Shown here one piece after another: positions 6,457-12,689 of a DNA stretch of 20,416 nucleotides (its first letter is position 1; each line of letters begins with the position of its first letter). The notes under the pieces are model-generated. The model was not told the origin of the DNA. It ran no database searches and worked only from the letters and a program-made list of their open reading frames with translations. This DNA is from a virus, in the IMG/VR virus record IMGVR_UViG_3300022592_000039, positions 1-20,416 of that record. One strand, written 5' to 3'. The translations under genes and the position numbers were made by a program.

Positions 6457-7071
6457 ATGTTTAAACCAACTAATAAATCTTCAAGAGAAATTGGCAGAGC
6501 AAAAAGAAAAAATGACAATTTGCCTATCTTACAAATGATGTACAACGGTGATGAAACTATTCCGTTAAGCTGTCTATTAACTGGTAGTCCTGGATGGGTT
6601 GAAATTCCGTGTTTGGTAACTGAAGGTTACAAAACTCGTTTTTGTATTGATTTCAATCATATACGTCAACATTGTAAACGTACTGGTTGGGCTGGTGATA
6701 GTGTAGATAAGAGTACAACCCCAAGTGAACTTCTAAGATCAAAAAATCTTTCTGAAGATTTACCATCATTATTTGAATTTATGACAATGATGCCTGTAAG
6801 TCGTCAATATCACAAATATATATCCCAAGATAGTGCAATAGGAAATATTACACTAGCTAATTATCCATTAAAACATTGGCCATGGATTTTACGTGAACAA
6901 GATAATTATAAACATTTTATTAAAAAATATAATATCAAAACAGAAATAACATATGATTGGTTAATAGATCATTTATCAACAATAACACACCCTTCAATTC
7001 ATGATCGGTTACCATCTCAATTATTGATAAATACTGAAATAACTGAGGATATTCAACATGAGAGCAAATGA
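6457..7071 (+). CDS. Protein of unknown function (first gene of a late unit)
   Basis: 204 residues. The N-terminus is basic (KPTNKSSREIGRAKRKND), the middle holds a strand-rich part (IPLSCLLTGSPGWVEIPCLV, KTRFCIDFNHIRQHCKRTGW) and the C-terminal half is helical and rich in His, Tyr and Ile. Four cysteines and many His are present but not in a spacing I recognise. No signal peptide or membrane helix. It stands alone behind a perfect late promoter, so it is likely made late in infection, perhaps as a virion or assembly protein. Its 3' end contains another late-type promoter and overlaps the next gene by 14 bases. The ribosome site is weak. Confidence 0.65.
   Translation: MFKPTNKSSREIGRAKRKNDNLPILQMMYNGDETIPLSCLLTGSPGWVEIPCLVTEGYKTRFCIDFNHIRQHCKRTGWAGDSVDKSTTPSELLRSKNLSEDLPSLFEFMTMMPVSRQYHKYISQDSAIGNITLANYPLKHWPWILREQDNYKHFIKKYNIKTEITYDWLIDHLSTITHPSIHDRLPSQLLINTEITEDIQHESK
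7026..7033 (+). promoter_or_regulatory. T4-type late promoter GATAAATA
   Basis: GATAAATA matches the NATAAATA late consensus and ends 24 bases before the ATG at 7058; the predicted start is about 7040. It lies inside the 3' end of the upstream gene, in the same arrangement seen at 15213-15220, which supports it over chance. Confidence 0.5.
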
Positions 7072-7417
7072 ATTTACATTGGGTACTTACCCAGAAAGAC
7101 CTGGAAGATCGAGTGATCGCCCTAAACGTGGTCATCAACTTGAACCGCAATTTAAAATTGACGTTGATGATGATGAATTAGATGAACGTGGTAAAGCATC
7201 TCATGCTTTATGCACTGGTGGGTTACCTGATGCTGATTTAAGTAAAAGTGATTTAGATAGCTGCAAGTCTCAAGGATTAAGAGCTAGAGATACTAATTCT
7301 AAATTCACATTAACGCCTGGTGGTAAACCAGTATCTATTAAAGGTAAAAAAGTCAAAGGTAAGAAATACGGCGGCCCATTACCAGATTATACACCTAAAA
7401 AGAAAAAGAATAAATGA
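7058..7417 (+). CDS. Small MRAxEF protein with lysine-rich tail
   Basis: 119 residues, starting MRANEFTLGTYPERPGRSSD, with GAGGAT upstream. The first six residues match the start of two other small proteins in this window (12490 and 15243). A central part, SHALCTGGLPDADLSKSDLD with the following SCKSQGLRARD, contains two cysteines in a block I associate with phage-encoded small proteins, and the C-terminus is very basic (KGKKVKGKKYGG, TPKKKKNK), consistent with DNA binding or packaging inside the capsid. The MRAxEF start plus basic tail recalls T4 internal head proteins, whose N-terminal targeting peptide is removed by the prohead protease; that link is inference. It overlaps the membrane protein gene by ATGA. 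Confidence 0.65.
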   Translation: MRANEFTLGTYPERPGRSSDRPKRGHQLEPQFKIDVDDDELDERGKASHALCTGGLPDADLSKSDLDSCKSQGLRARDTNSKFTLTPGGKPVSIKGKKVKGKKYGGPLPDYTPKKKKNK

Positions 7418-7824
7418 AAAATATATTATGGAAAATTAGCGGTTTTGTCTGTCTAGGGATGGCATACGTGGGAGTAATAACTCCAGGTATACCATTCAGC
7501 ATTTTTATCGTAGGCGCAGCTTATTGTTTTTCAAAGAGCAGCAAAAAAATGCACGATTGGATTTACAACCATGAATTATTTGGTCCATTTATTACGAATT
7601 GGACTAATCATAGTGTTTTCCCACAAAAAGCAAAGTTCATGATGGTAGCAATGATGTCTAGTAGTTTAGTAATTATGTGGTTTGCTACACATAATTTAAA
7701 AGCAATTATGTATACTGGAATAACAATGTTATTAGTTGTTATTTGGGGATGGAGATTTCCAGGTAGTTTAGAAGAATACGAAATGCGGAAATTAAAAGAT
7801 AAAAAAATAGGATGGATTAAATGA
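7414..7824 (+). CDS. DUF454/YbaN-type inner membrane protein
   Basis: 136 residues with a hydrophobic N-terminal hairpin (GFVCLGMAYVGVITPGIPF, then SIFIVGAAYCF), the signature AAYCFSKSSKKMHDWIYNHE and LFGPFITNWTNH, and two more membrane helices (FMMVAMMSSSLVIMWFA; AIMYTGITMLLVVIWGW). The order G-x-x-TPG-x-P, AYCF-x-x-SS, W-x-x-x-H-x-x-FGP is that of the DUF454 (YbaN) family, a host inner membrane protein family of unknown function. It is full length for that family. ATGA overlaps on both sides tie it to the MRAxEF gene and the secreted nuclease, so the phage makes a membrane and a periplasmic protein together. It was probably captured from a bacterial host. Confidence 0.75.
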   Translation: MKNILWKISGFVCLGMAYVGVITPGIPFSIFIVGAAYCFSKSSKKMHDWIYNHELFGPFITNWTNHSVFPQKAKFMMVAMMSSSLVIMWFATHNLKAIMYTGITMLLVVIWGWRFPGSLEEYEMRKLKDKKIGWIK

Positions 7825-8534
7825 ACAAAATATTAATAGTAATATGTTTACTTGTAAGCTTTAATGTTAATGCACAAATTAATAAAGATTGTCCCCAGCT
7901 TACAGTAAATGGCACTCCTGTATACCAGCCTCATGCAAAAGATCAAGAAATTTGTCATGAAAATTATGCTGTAATTTATAGATGTGATGTTAAATCTCCA
8001 ATCGCAGTTTTTGAACATTTGACAAAAGAAGATATGACAGGTCCAGCAATACGTAAAAATAACTTTCATCCAGATGCATTAGTTACAACAGAATGTTCTG
8101 CTACATTGGCTGATTTTGCTTCTATTAGTAAAACTCATGATCGTGGACATATGTCACCTGCAGGCAATAATACACAAAATGATACTATCATGACTGAAAG
8201 TTTTGATTTAAGTAATATGCTAGCACAAAATTCAAATAATAATCGTGGAATTTGGAAGCAATTAGAAATACTTGAGCGTCAAGAAGCTATGACAAAAGGT
8301 TCTGATTATTTTATTATTTCTGGTGGTATTTTTGACCCAGGATATAAAGTAACTGGAAATGGTTTAGGTATCCCAACTCGTTTATATAAAATTATTATTG
8401 AAAAACATAGTAAAACCGTGCAAGCATATTTATTGCCAAATACCGTGTTGCCAGTGACTGATTTACCAAAATATAAAGTTTCAATCACTGCAGTTGAAAA
8501 AGCAACACACATGAAATTTAATTTAGGCAAATAA
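7821..8534 (+). CDS. Secreted DNA/RNA non-specific endonuclease (DRGH family)
   Basis: 237 residues with a signal peptide (MNKILIVICLLVSFNVNA, likely cut before Gln19). The catalytic block KTHDRGHMSPAGNNTQ (DRGH at 107-110, general base His110) and FDLSNMLAQNSNNNRGIW (metal-binding Asn about 132) match the Serratia/NucA beta-beta-alpha-metal nucleases, which cut DNA and RNA without sequence preference using Mg. Cysteines in the N-terminal part (24, 45, 55, 92) may form disulfides, fitting a periplasmic or secreted location. It overlaps the DUF454 gene by ATGA. Possible jobs are destruction of incoming DNA of competing phages in the periplasm or nucleotide scavenging; no immunity protein is evident. 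Confidence 0.88.
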   Translation: MNKILIVICLLVSFNVNAQINKDCPQLTVNGTPVYQPHAKDQEICHENYAVIYRCDVKSPIAVFEHLTKEDMTGPAIRKNNFHPDALVTTECSATLADFASISKTHDRGHMSPAGNNTQNDTIMTESFDLSNMLAQNSNNNRGIWKQLEILERQEAMTKGSDYFIISGGIFDPGYKVTGNGLGIPTRLYKIIIEKHSKTVQAYLLPNTVLPVTDLPKYKVSITAVEKATHMKFNLGK

Positions 8535-8535
8535 T

Positions 8536-8811
8536 ATGAAAATTTCAGAATTAATAAGATTGGATGAACGTGCACCACTATTAGATAAATTATCCAAGTA
8601 TGCACAATCACATTATAGAACAAAAGATGAGAATGAAGCATTGCTGTTACTATTAGCTAGAGGAATGGTTCATTCTAAAGAAGATGACGATAATTTAAAA
8701 TTAGATGTTTCTGAAATTAATAATAAACTTGAAAAATTAGATAAAGAAATTAAAGCAACTAATTCCAATCTTAATAAAATAAAAGTTTCTAATTCAGATT
8801 TAAATATTTAA
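8536..8811 (+). CDS. Small acidic coiled-coil protein
   Basis: 91 residues: an N-terminal part MKISELIRLDERAPLLDKLS, a helical middle (DENEALLLLLARGMVH) and a C-terminal coiled coil (EINNKLEKLDKEIKATNSNL). The opening M-K-I-S-E-L is a looser version of the MRAxEF start of three other small proteins here. It begins one base after the nuclease stop; the ribosome site is weak. Its last codons overlap the displaced ALAS 3' end on the other strand, so it is the last plus-strand gene before the ALAS/endonuclease insertion. No function recognised. Confidence 0.6.
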   Translation: MKISELIRLDERAPLLDKLSKYAQSHYRTKDENEALLLLLARGMVHSKEDDDNLKLDVSEINNKLEKLDKEIKATNSNLNKIKVSNSDLNI

Positions 8812-8868
8812 TATAGTAGATAACGCAGTAATTAAATCTTCAATCATACCATCAGTATGTAACGGGTA
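8800..8868 (-). pseudogene. Displaced remnant of an ALAS C-terminus
   Basis: Read on the minus strand from 8859, the sequence encodes HTDGMIEDLITALSTILNI and stops at 8800-8802. The intact ALAS ends HTDGMISDLVEALTIVMK, so 10 of the first 13 residues are identical. An ungapped DNA alignment of 8821-8859 with 9776-9814 gives 27 identities in 39 by my count. Just upstream a Pro codon also aligns (ccg), then stop codons appear in this frame (TAA and TGA at about 8869-8877, the TGA being the endonuclease stop), so it is not a gene. It sits 7-15 bases past the end of the homing endonuclease gene, on the same strand as ALAS. Confidence 0.8.
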
Positions 8869-8874
8869 TTATTC

Positions 8875-9681
8875 TCAATGATCTTTCAATTTACAATTAT
8901 TGAAGTGGTGCCTAGTCATATTTCCTCCCTTTCCAGCTTTTCCACAATATGGACAGGTACGCACAGGCAAATTTTTCTTTGCTTCTGAAATTTTTTGTTT
9001 ATGTTCATCGGAAAATATTCTATTAGATAATTTTAATCGTGTTTCGTCAGTAACAACTCTTTTACGATTAGCTTCACTTATTTTAGCACGAGTTTCAACT
9101 GAATGTTTTCGACGTTTACTTGCTTCGCTAATTTTTTTTCTAGTTTCAAGTGATGTAACTCTTTTCCTACTTGCTATCCCTATTTTTAGTTTTGTTTCAG
9201 CTGAACGTTTCTTTCCCAAGTTAGCAGCAGAGCATTTTGATCTTGCTTCTACACTATGCGTTCTTCCCTTACTTGCAATAGCTCTTTTCGCATTTGATTC
9301 ATCGGTTTGTTTTTTTCCGATATTGGCTATTGATAATTTTTTTCGGGTTTCTTCTGATGGGGGTATTCCTTTATTACCACCACCTTGTAATCCATTTTCG
9401 GGTATTAAATTAGCCCAATCTTTTGATTTTACAATGTTGTTTTCTTCTGAAAATTTTAATGCAAATTCAATCAGTAATTCTTTATCAGTGAACGGATCAG
9501 ATACCCATATAGTTTCTATAAATTCTTTGCCATGTTTTTTATAGTGTTTCTTCCAATATGTACCGGACCCTAGATACTTATAAGGATCAGATTCTGTAGT
9601 TTTACCAAAATATTTAAGACCTGTTATTGAATGTTTTTTAATATAAAGATATGTTGGTGGTATTTCTGTATAAATACACAT
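8875..9681 (-). CDS. GIY-YIG homing endonuclease with NUMOD3-like repeats
   Basis: 268 residues from ATG at 9681, chosen because ATGGAGG lies eight bases before it; the open frame extends further with an ATG at 9696 and a TTG at 9723. Residues 10-51 form a GIY-YIG-type nuclease core of the phage variety (TYLYIKKHSITGLKYFGKT, YLGSGTYWKKHYKKHG). Residues ~104-237 hold eight short basic repeats of the S-x-E-T-R-x-K-I-S-E-A type, i.e. NUMOD3 DNA-binding modules. The C-terminus has a zinc-ribbon-like CPYC ... HHFNNC (Cys243, 246, 263 with His258/259). This is the layout of free-standing phage homing endonucleases, which cut a related genome lacking the gene and spread by repair. It follows ALAS on the same strand with its own late promoter and appears to have displaced the native ALAS 3' end. 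Confidence 0.88.
   Translation of the reverse strand: MCIYTEIPPTYLYIKKHSITGLKYFGKTTESDPYKYLGSGTYWKKHYKKHGKEFIETIWVSDPFTDKELLIEFALKFSEENNIVKSKDWANLIPENGLQGGGNKGIPPSEETRKKLSIANIGKKQTDESNAKRAIASKGRTHSVEARSKCSAANLGKKRSAETKLKIGIASRKRVTSLETRKKISEASKRRKHSVETRAKISEANRKRVVTDETRLKLSNRIFSDEHKQKISEAKKNLPVRTCPYCGKAGKGGNMTRHHFNNCKLKDH
8980..9370 (-). repeat. Tandem NUMOD3-like coding repeats
   Basis: Within the endonuclease gene about eight imperfect units of 48-54 bases encode SEETRKKLSIANIGKK, THSVEARSKCSAANLGKK, VTSLETRKKISEASKRR, KHSVETRAKISEANRKR and related units. Each is expected to place a short helix on DNA, so the number of units sets target length. The units are diverged rather than identical. 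Confidence 0.7.
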
Positions 9682-9706
9682 GCTGATGTCCTCCATAGAC
9701 GTTAGA

Positions 9707-9736
9707 GTAGTTGGGAACGTCAATTCCGTGAACTAC
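9707..9736 (-). promoter_or_regulatory. Hairpin at the 5' end of the endonuclease transcript
   Basis: GTAGTT (9707-9712) pairs with AACTAC (9731-9736), and GGAA with TTCC inside, separated by a small internal loop; loop of six bases. It would lie right at the 5' end of an RNA started from the late promoter at 9742-9749, and about 25 bases before the endonuclease ATG. Possible roles are RNA stabilisation or limiting translation from read-through ALAS transcripts; the pairing is modest. Confidence 0.35.
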
Positions 9737-9741
9737 ATCTT

Positions 9742-9749
9742 TATTTATC
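9742..9749 (-). promoter_or_regulatory. T4-type late promoter for the endonuclease
   Basis: On the minus strand the bases read GATAAATA, a match to NATAAATA, in the 76-base spacer between the ALAS stop and the endonuclease start. Predicted transcription start is about 9735, giving a leader near 54 bases. Phage homing endonucleases often carry their own late promoter, which fits. Confidence 0.6.
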
Positions 9750-9757
9750 TCGAATAC

Positions 9758-10948
9758 CTATTTCATTACGATAGTCAACGCTTCAACAAGATCGGAAATC
9801 ATACCATCGGTGTGGTTCGGAGTAGGGGCGAACCTCAATCGTTCAGTACCGACATCAACAGTAGGACTATTAATGCTTTGTGCGTATATATTATATTCAT
9901 TTAGCAATAAATCACTAATCTCTTTAGATTTTTTAGCATCACCTATCATTACTGGAACAATATGTGTCGTGCTTTCCATAACTGGTATACCAGCTTTCTT
10001 CATTCTATATTTCAATTTTTTAGCACGTTCATGTATCTGTAATCTTAGTTCATTGTGGTCTTTTAAATACTTTACTGCTGCCAACGCGCCAGCACATATT
10101 ACTGGACTAAGGGACGTGCTAAAAATAAAACCAGCAGCGATACTTCTAATTGCATCTATAACCATTGCATCTGCGGCAATATATCCACCTTGAACACCAT
10201 ACGCTTTTCCAAGTGTACCGTTAACAATATCAACTCTATTTTGTAGACCCATTTCTTCTAGTTTTCCAGCACCAGTATCTCCATATAATCCTACAGCGTG
10301 TACTTCATCCAGGTATGTAATTGCATTATATTTGTCTGCTAAATCAACAATCTCTTTTATATTGCTAACATCACCATCCATAGAATACACTGACTCAAAT
10401 ACAATACATGGTGTATTACCATTTTCTATTGCTTTCTTAAGACATCTTTCTAAGTGTGTTAAATTATTATGTTCGAATATTTGTTTAGGTGCACGACTAT
10501 GGCTCATTCCAACAATCATGCTATTATGGTTTTTACTATCACTAATAAATTCAATATTTGTTATAATCTTAGATAACGCAATTAAACTCCATTCGTTTGC
10601 TACATATGCTGAGGAAAATAACAATGCTCGTTCTTTTTTATGCAGTGTTGCCAATTCATGCTCTAGCGCAACATGATAATGACTCGTGCCGGATATATTT
10701 CTTGTACCACCTGAACCAGCACCAGTCATATCTAATGCTGTTCTCATCGCATCAAGTACTACTTTATGCTGGCCCATTCCCAAGTAGTCATTACTACACC
10801 AATTTACTATATTTTTTATAGCATAAGGGCCATACCAAATTGCATTAGGGAACTTACCCTGTTCCCTGAGTATGTCATTGAATACCCGATATTTTCCATT
10901 ATCTTTTAATGTTTGGATTAAATTTTTAAAGTTATCTTTGTTTATCAT
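9758..10948 (-). CDS. hemA: 5-aminolevulinate synthase (ALAS)
   Basis: 396 residues, full length for bacterial ALAS (about 400). The enzyme condenses glycine with succinyl-CoA to 5-aminolevulinate, the first step of Shemin-pathway tetrapyrrole synthesis (heme, chlorophyll, cobalamin), using PLP. Visible features: Arg21 in GKYRVFND; WCSNDYLGMG (50-59); GAGSGGTRNISGTSHYH (76-92); the Asn-His-Asn segment near 140-142; YLDEVHAVGLYGDTGAG with Asp214 and His217; NGTLGKAYGVQGGY with the PLP-binding Lys248; and ERLRFAPTP near the end. Lys248, Asp214, His217 and Arg21 coincide with the numbering I recall for Rhodobacter ALAS, and the Gly-Thr-Arg-Asn-Ile-Ser-Gly stretch favours ALAS over the related ligases KBL and BioF. 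All key residues are present, so it is probably active. No strong ribosome site precedes the ATG. The last ~25 codons look compositionally different and were probably replaced together with the endonuclease. Confidence 0.93.
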   Translation of the reverse strand: MINKDNFKNLIQTLKDNGKYRVFNDILREQGKFPNAIWYGPYAIKNIVNWCSNDYLGMGQHKVVLDAMRTALDMTGAGSGGTRNISGTSHYHVALEHELATLHKKERALLFSSAYVANEWSLIALSKIITNIEFISDSKNHNSMIVGMSHSRAPKQIFEHNNLTHLERCLKKAIENGNTPCIVFESVYSMDGDVSNIKEIVDLADKYNAITYLDEVHAVGLYGDTGAGKLEEMGLQNRVDIVNGTLGKAYGVQGGYIAADAMVIDAIRSIAAGFIFSTSLSPVICAGALAAVKYLKDHNELRLQIHERAKKLKYRMKKAGIPVMESTTHIVPVMIGDAKKSKEISDLLLNEYNIYAQSINSPTVDVGTERLRFAPTPNHTDGMISDLVEALTIVMK

Positions 10949-10960
10949 GTCGTTATTTAA

Positions 10961-10967
10961 CTAAATA
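10961..10967 (+). promoter_or_regulatory. Weak late-type promoter CTAAATA
   Basis: ACTAAATA (10960-10967) differs at two positions from TATAAATA and lies about 20 bases before the ATG at 10987. The position suits a late promoter for the fibre-gene block; the sequence match is imperfect. Confidence 0.3.
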
Positions 10968-10981
10968 CACGAAGAGGAAAA

Positions 10982-10989
10982 TATTTATG
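10982..10989 (-). promoter_or_regulatory. T4-type late promoter for ALAS
   Basis: The minus strand reads CATAAATA, matching NATAAATA, 33 bases before the ALAS ATG; transcription should start near 10975. It overlaps the start codon of the plus-strand gene at 10987, so the two units share a very short boundary. If used, ALAS is made late, together with virion proteins. Confidence 0.5.
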
Positions 10990-11319
10990 GCAAGAATACC
11001 TATACCAAACGGATACACTAATTGGAATGATTATAGTAATACGATAGCAGATGCAAATCCTGACCAAAGTATTGAAGCTCGAAGATTAATCAAACGCGAT
11101 ATTAAATTAGGCTTGATTGCATCTGATGAGCGATATGCAAATGGTAATACTTCTAGCTCTAGTTATAGACAATATCATATTTACGAAACACCAGGAACAG
11201 TGAGTCCAGCAGTTGGACATCCTTGGTTATTAAATACCACATTTACCGGCAGTATTTTATTAACTGAATCCGGAAATAGTTTAACAGATGAATCAGGCAA
11301 TATCCTGATAATGGAATAA
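10987..11319 (+). CDS. Small virion-type protein of the fibre region
   Basis: 110 residues starting MARIPIPNGYTNWNDYSNTI, with GAGGA nine bases upstream. The N-terminal half is helical and charged (IEARRLIKRDIKLGLIASDE); the C-terminal third is repetitive and beta-like, SILLTESGNSLTDESGNILI. Such E-S-G-N repeats occur in phage structural and fibre-linked proteins. It opens the long plus-strand fibre block and is separated by three bases from the beta-helix fibre gene. It may be a connector or adaptor of the fibre, by position only. Confidence 0.55.
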   Translation: MARIPIPNGYTNWNDYSNTIADANPDQSIEARRLIKRDIKLGLIASDERYANGNTSSSSYRQYHIYETPGTVSPAVGHPWLLNTTFTGSILLTESGNSLTDESGNILIME

Positions 11320-11322
11320 TTT

Positions 11323-12480
11323 ATGGCAAATATTAAAATCACAGCATTAACAGAATTAACAATTGCAGCAGATACTGCAATTGTCCCAGTTGTAGATATA
11401 GCTGGCGGTACAGTTACTAAAAAAATAACTGCAGCTAATTTAAAAAGTTATATGGTAGATTATCCACCTACTAATCAGTTTTACATTGATCCAAAAAGAA
11501 CTGACACATATACAGCGACAGGAAACCCTAATAAACCATTCAAAACAATTAGCTCCTGTTACACCTATATAAAATCATTAATCACAGCAGGAACAATTTC
11601 ATCAGCTGAAACTAACCCAGTATTCATGATTTTATGTGGAAGTATTACAGAAAATATAACATTGGACACTGGTCATATATATCTTATTGGAAATAACAGT
11701 GGAATTCATGCACCAATTTATATAAACGGTAATATTACGATAAACGGTACAGCATCTGGTGCTGGTGCGATAGATGCAAATCATTTTAGCTTATCTGGAT
11801 TGGCTATTAGTGGCACTGCCCAATCAGCGGCAATACGAAGCACTGGTTCTAATCCACAACGAGTGTTTATGAAAGATTTATGGTTATTTGCGTCTGGTAT
11901 TCAAACCGGAACGACACCATTTACAAATGCTGGCGGATATGGGTTCTATCAAGATAACACAGGTTCAGGAACTATAACTTCAGGTGACCAAATTAAAATA
12001 AGTCATACTGGCACTGGTGATGTATATTGCATTGATATTATTAATGGTTCTGCAAGTTTTTCAGAAGTAGAAACCTCTGGTGCTACACAAGTTGGTGCAG
12101 TTCAAAATGGTGCAACATTGACTTTTACAACTTCTGAACTAGATGCAAATGGAGAGGTTTGTTTAGAATCATATGGCACTGGTAGATTAGTAGTAAGCGA
12201 TTCTATCATATCAAATGCTAGAACTGGTGTCGATTCTCATGGGATATGGTTACATGCTGCTGGCGGAGCTGCATTAATAACAAATACGATAATTGATGTT
12301 GCTTCAAGTACTTCTGGCAGCAGAATGATTAAAGGGGTTGCTGGAACTGGAGTTTTTTATAAGAATATTATGATAGGAAAAGCTACTACTTTCCCATTTG
12401 CAGATCATAATAAGACAATAGATGCTGCTGTCGCAGTCGCAGCCGCTTTAATAACTACAGACACATTTACTACAGTATAA
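11323..12480 (+). CDS. Tail fibre/spike protein with predicted beta-helix
   Basis: 385 residues. The N-terminus (ITALTELTIAADTAIVPVVD followed by IAGGTVTKKITAANLKSYM) is a small attachment module common at the start of phage fibre proteins. From about residue 55, FYIDPKRTDTYTATGNPNKP and FKTISSC match the opening of right-handed parallel beta-helix (pectate-lyase-like) domains; the rest is a succession of short strands with Gly/Asn/Ser/Thr turns (ITLDTGHIYLIGNNSGI; GSASFSEVETSGATQVGAV). Such spikes bind or cut surface glycans; catalytic residues cannot be assigned by eye. It ends in an Ala/Thr-rich helix (AAVAVAAALITTDTFTTV). Confidence 0.75.
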   Translation: MANIKITALTELTIAADTAIVPVVDIAGGTVTKKITAANLKSYMVDYPPTNQFYIDPKRTDTYTATGNPNKPFKTISSCYTYIKSLITAGTISSAETNPVFMILCGSITENITLDTGHIYLIGNNSGIHAPIYINGNITINGTASGAGAIDANHFSLSGLAISGTAQSAAIRSTGSNPQRVFMKDLWLFASGIQTGTTPFTNAGGYGFYQDNTGSGTITSGDQIKISHTGTGDVYCIDIINGSASFSEVETSGATQVGAVQNGATLTFTTSELDANGEVCLESYGTGRLVVSDSIISNARTGVDSHGIWLHAAGGAALITNTIIDVASSTSGSRMIKGVAGTGVFYKNIMIGKATTFPFADHNKTIDAAVAVAAALITTDTFTTV

Positions 12481-12489
12481 GGAATAATG

Positions 12490-12687
12490 ATGCGAGCAGC
12501 AGAATTTATGAGAGCATTAGCTGATTTAATTGATAAGTTAGATGGCAATGATACAGATGAACAGTCTGAAACAGAAACTACAACGTTTGTGCCACCATTA
12601 CAACAAAAAATAGAATTGTTAAAAAAATCATCAGGGGTACAATCTGTATTTGATCAAGCAGACGATGATGGTCCATTTGAGGATTAA
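12490..12687 (+). CDS. Small acidic MRAxEF protein with FVxPLQQ motif
   Basis: 65 residues from the second of two adjacent ATGs (12490), which has AAGGA at six-base spacing and lines up the MRAAEF start with MRANEF (7058) and MRAREF (15243). It reads MRAAEFMRALADLIDKLDGN, a short helix, then an acidic Asp/Glu/Thr linker, FVPPLQQKIELLKKSSGVQS and an acidic tail DQADDDGPFED. The FVxPLQQ-x-x-E-L-x-KK segment recurs in the 15243 protein. I recall small proteins with this PLQQ block from other T4-like phages of unknown role. Located between two fibre genes and coupled to both, it may be a scaffold-type, assembly or chaperone factor. Confidence 0.65.
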   Translation: MRAAEFMRALADLIDKLDGNDTDEQSETETTTFVPPLQQKIELLKKSSGVQSVFDQADDDGPFED

Positions 12688-12689
12688 TA

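Noticed and set aside
8812-8880. Terminator between the convergent 8536 gene and the endonuclease
   Set aside because: No stable hairpin with a U-run found; the stretch is explained by the displaced ALAS end.
8900-9544. Long plus-strand open frame opposite the endonuclease
   Set aside because: It mirrors the repetitive codons of the NUMOD3-like region; its product is a hydrophobic low-complexity shadow without a ribosome site.
9669-9676. TATAAATA on the plus strand inside the endonuclease gene
   Set aside because: It reads against the endonuclease within its start region, and no plus-strand gene follows before 10987; antisense use cannot be excluded but nothing supports it.
9810-10821. Plus-strand open frames opposite ALAS
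   Set aside because: ALAS is a clear full-length enzyme; the antisense frames have no recognisable content or ribosome sites.
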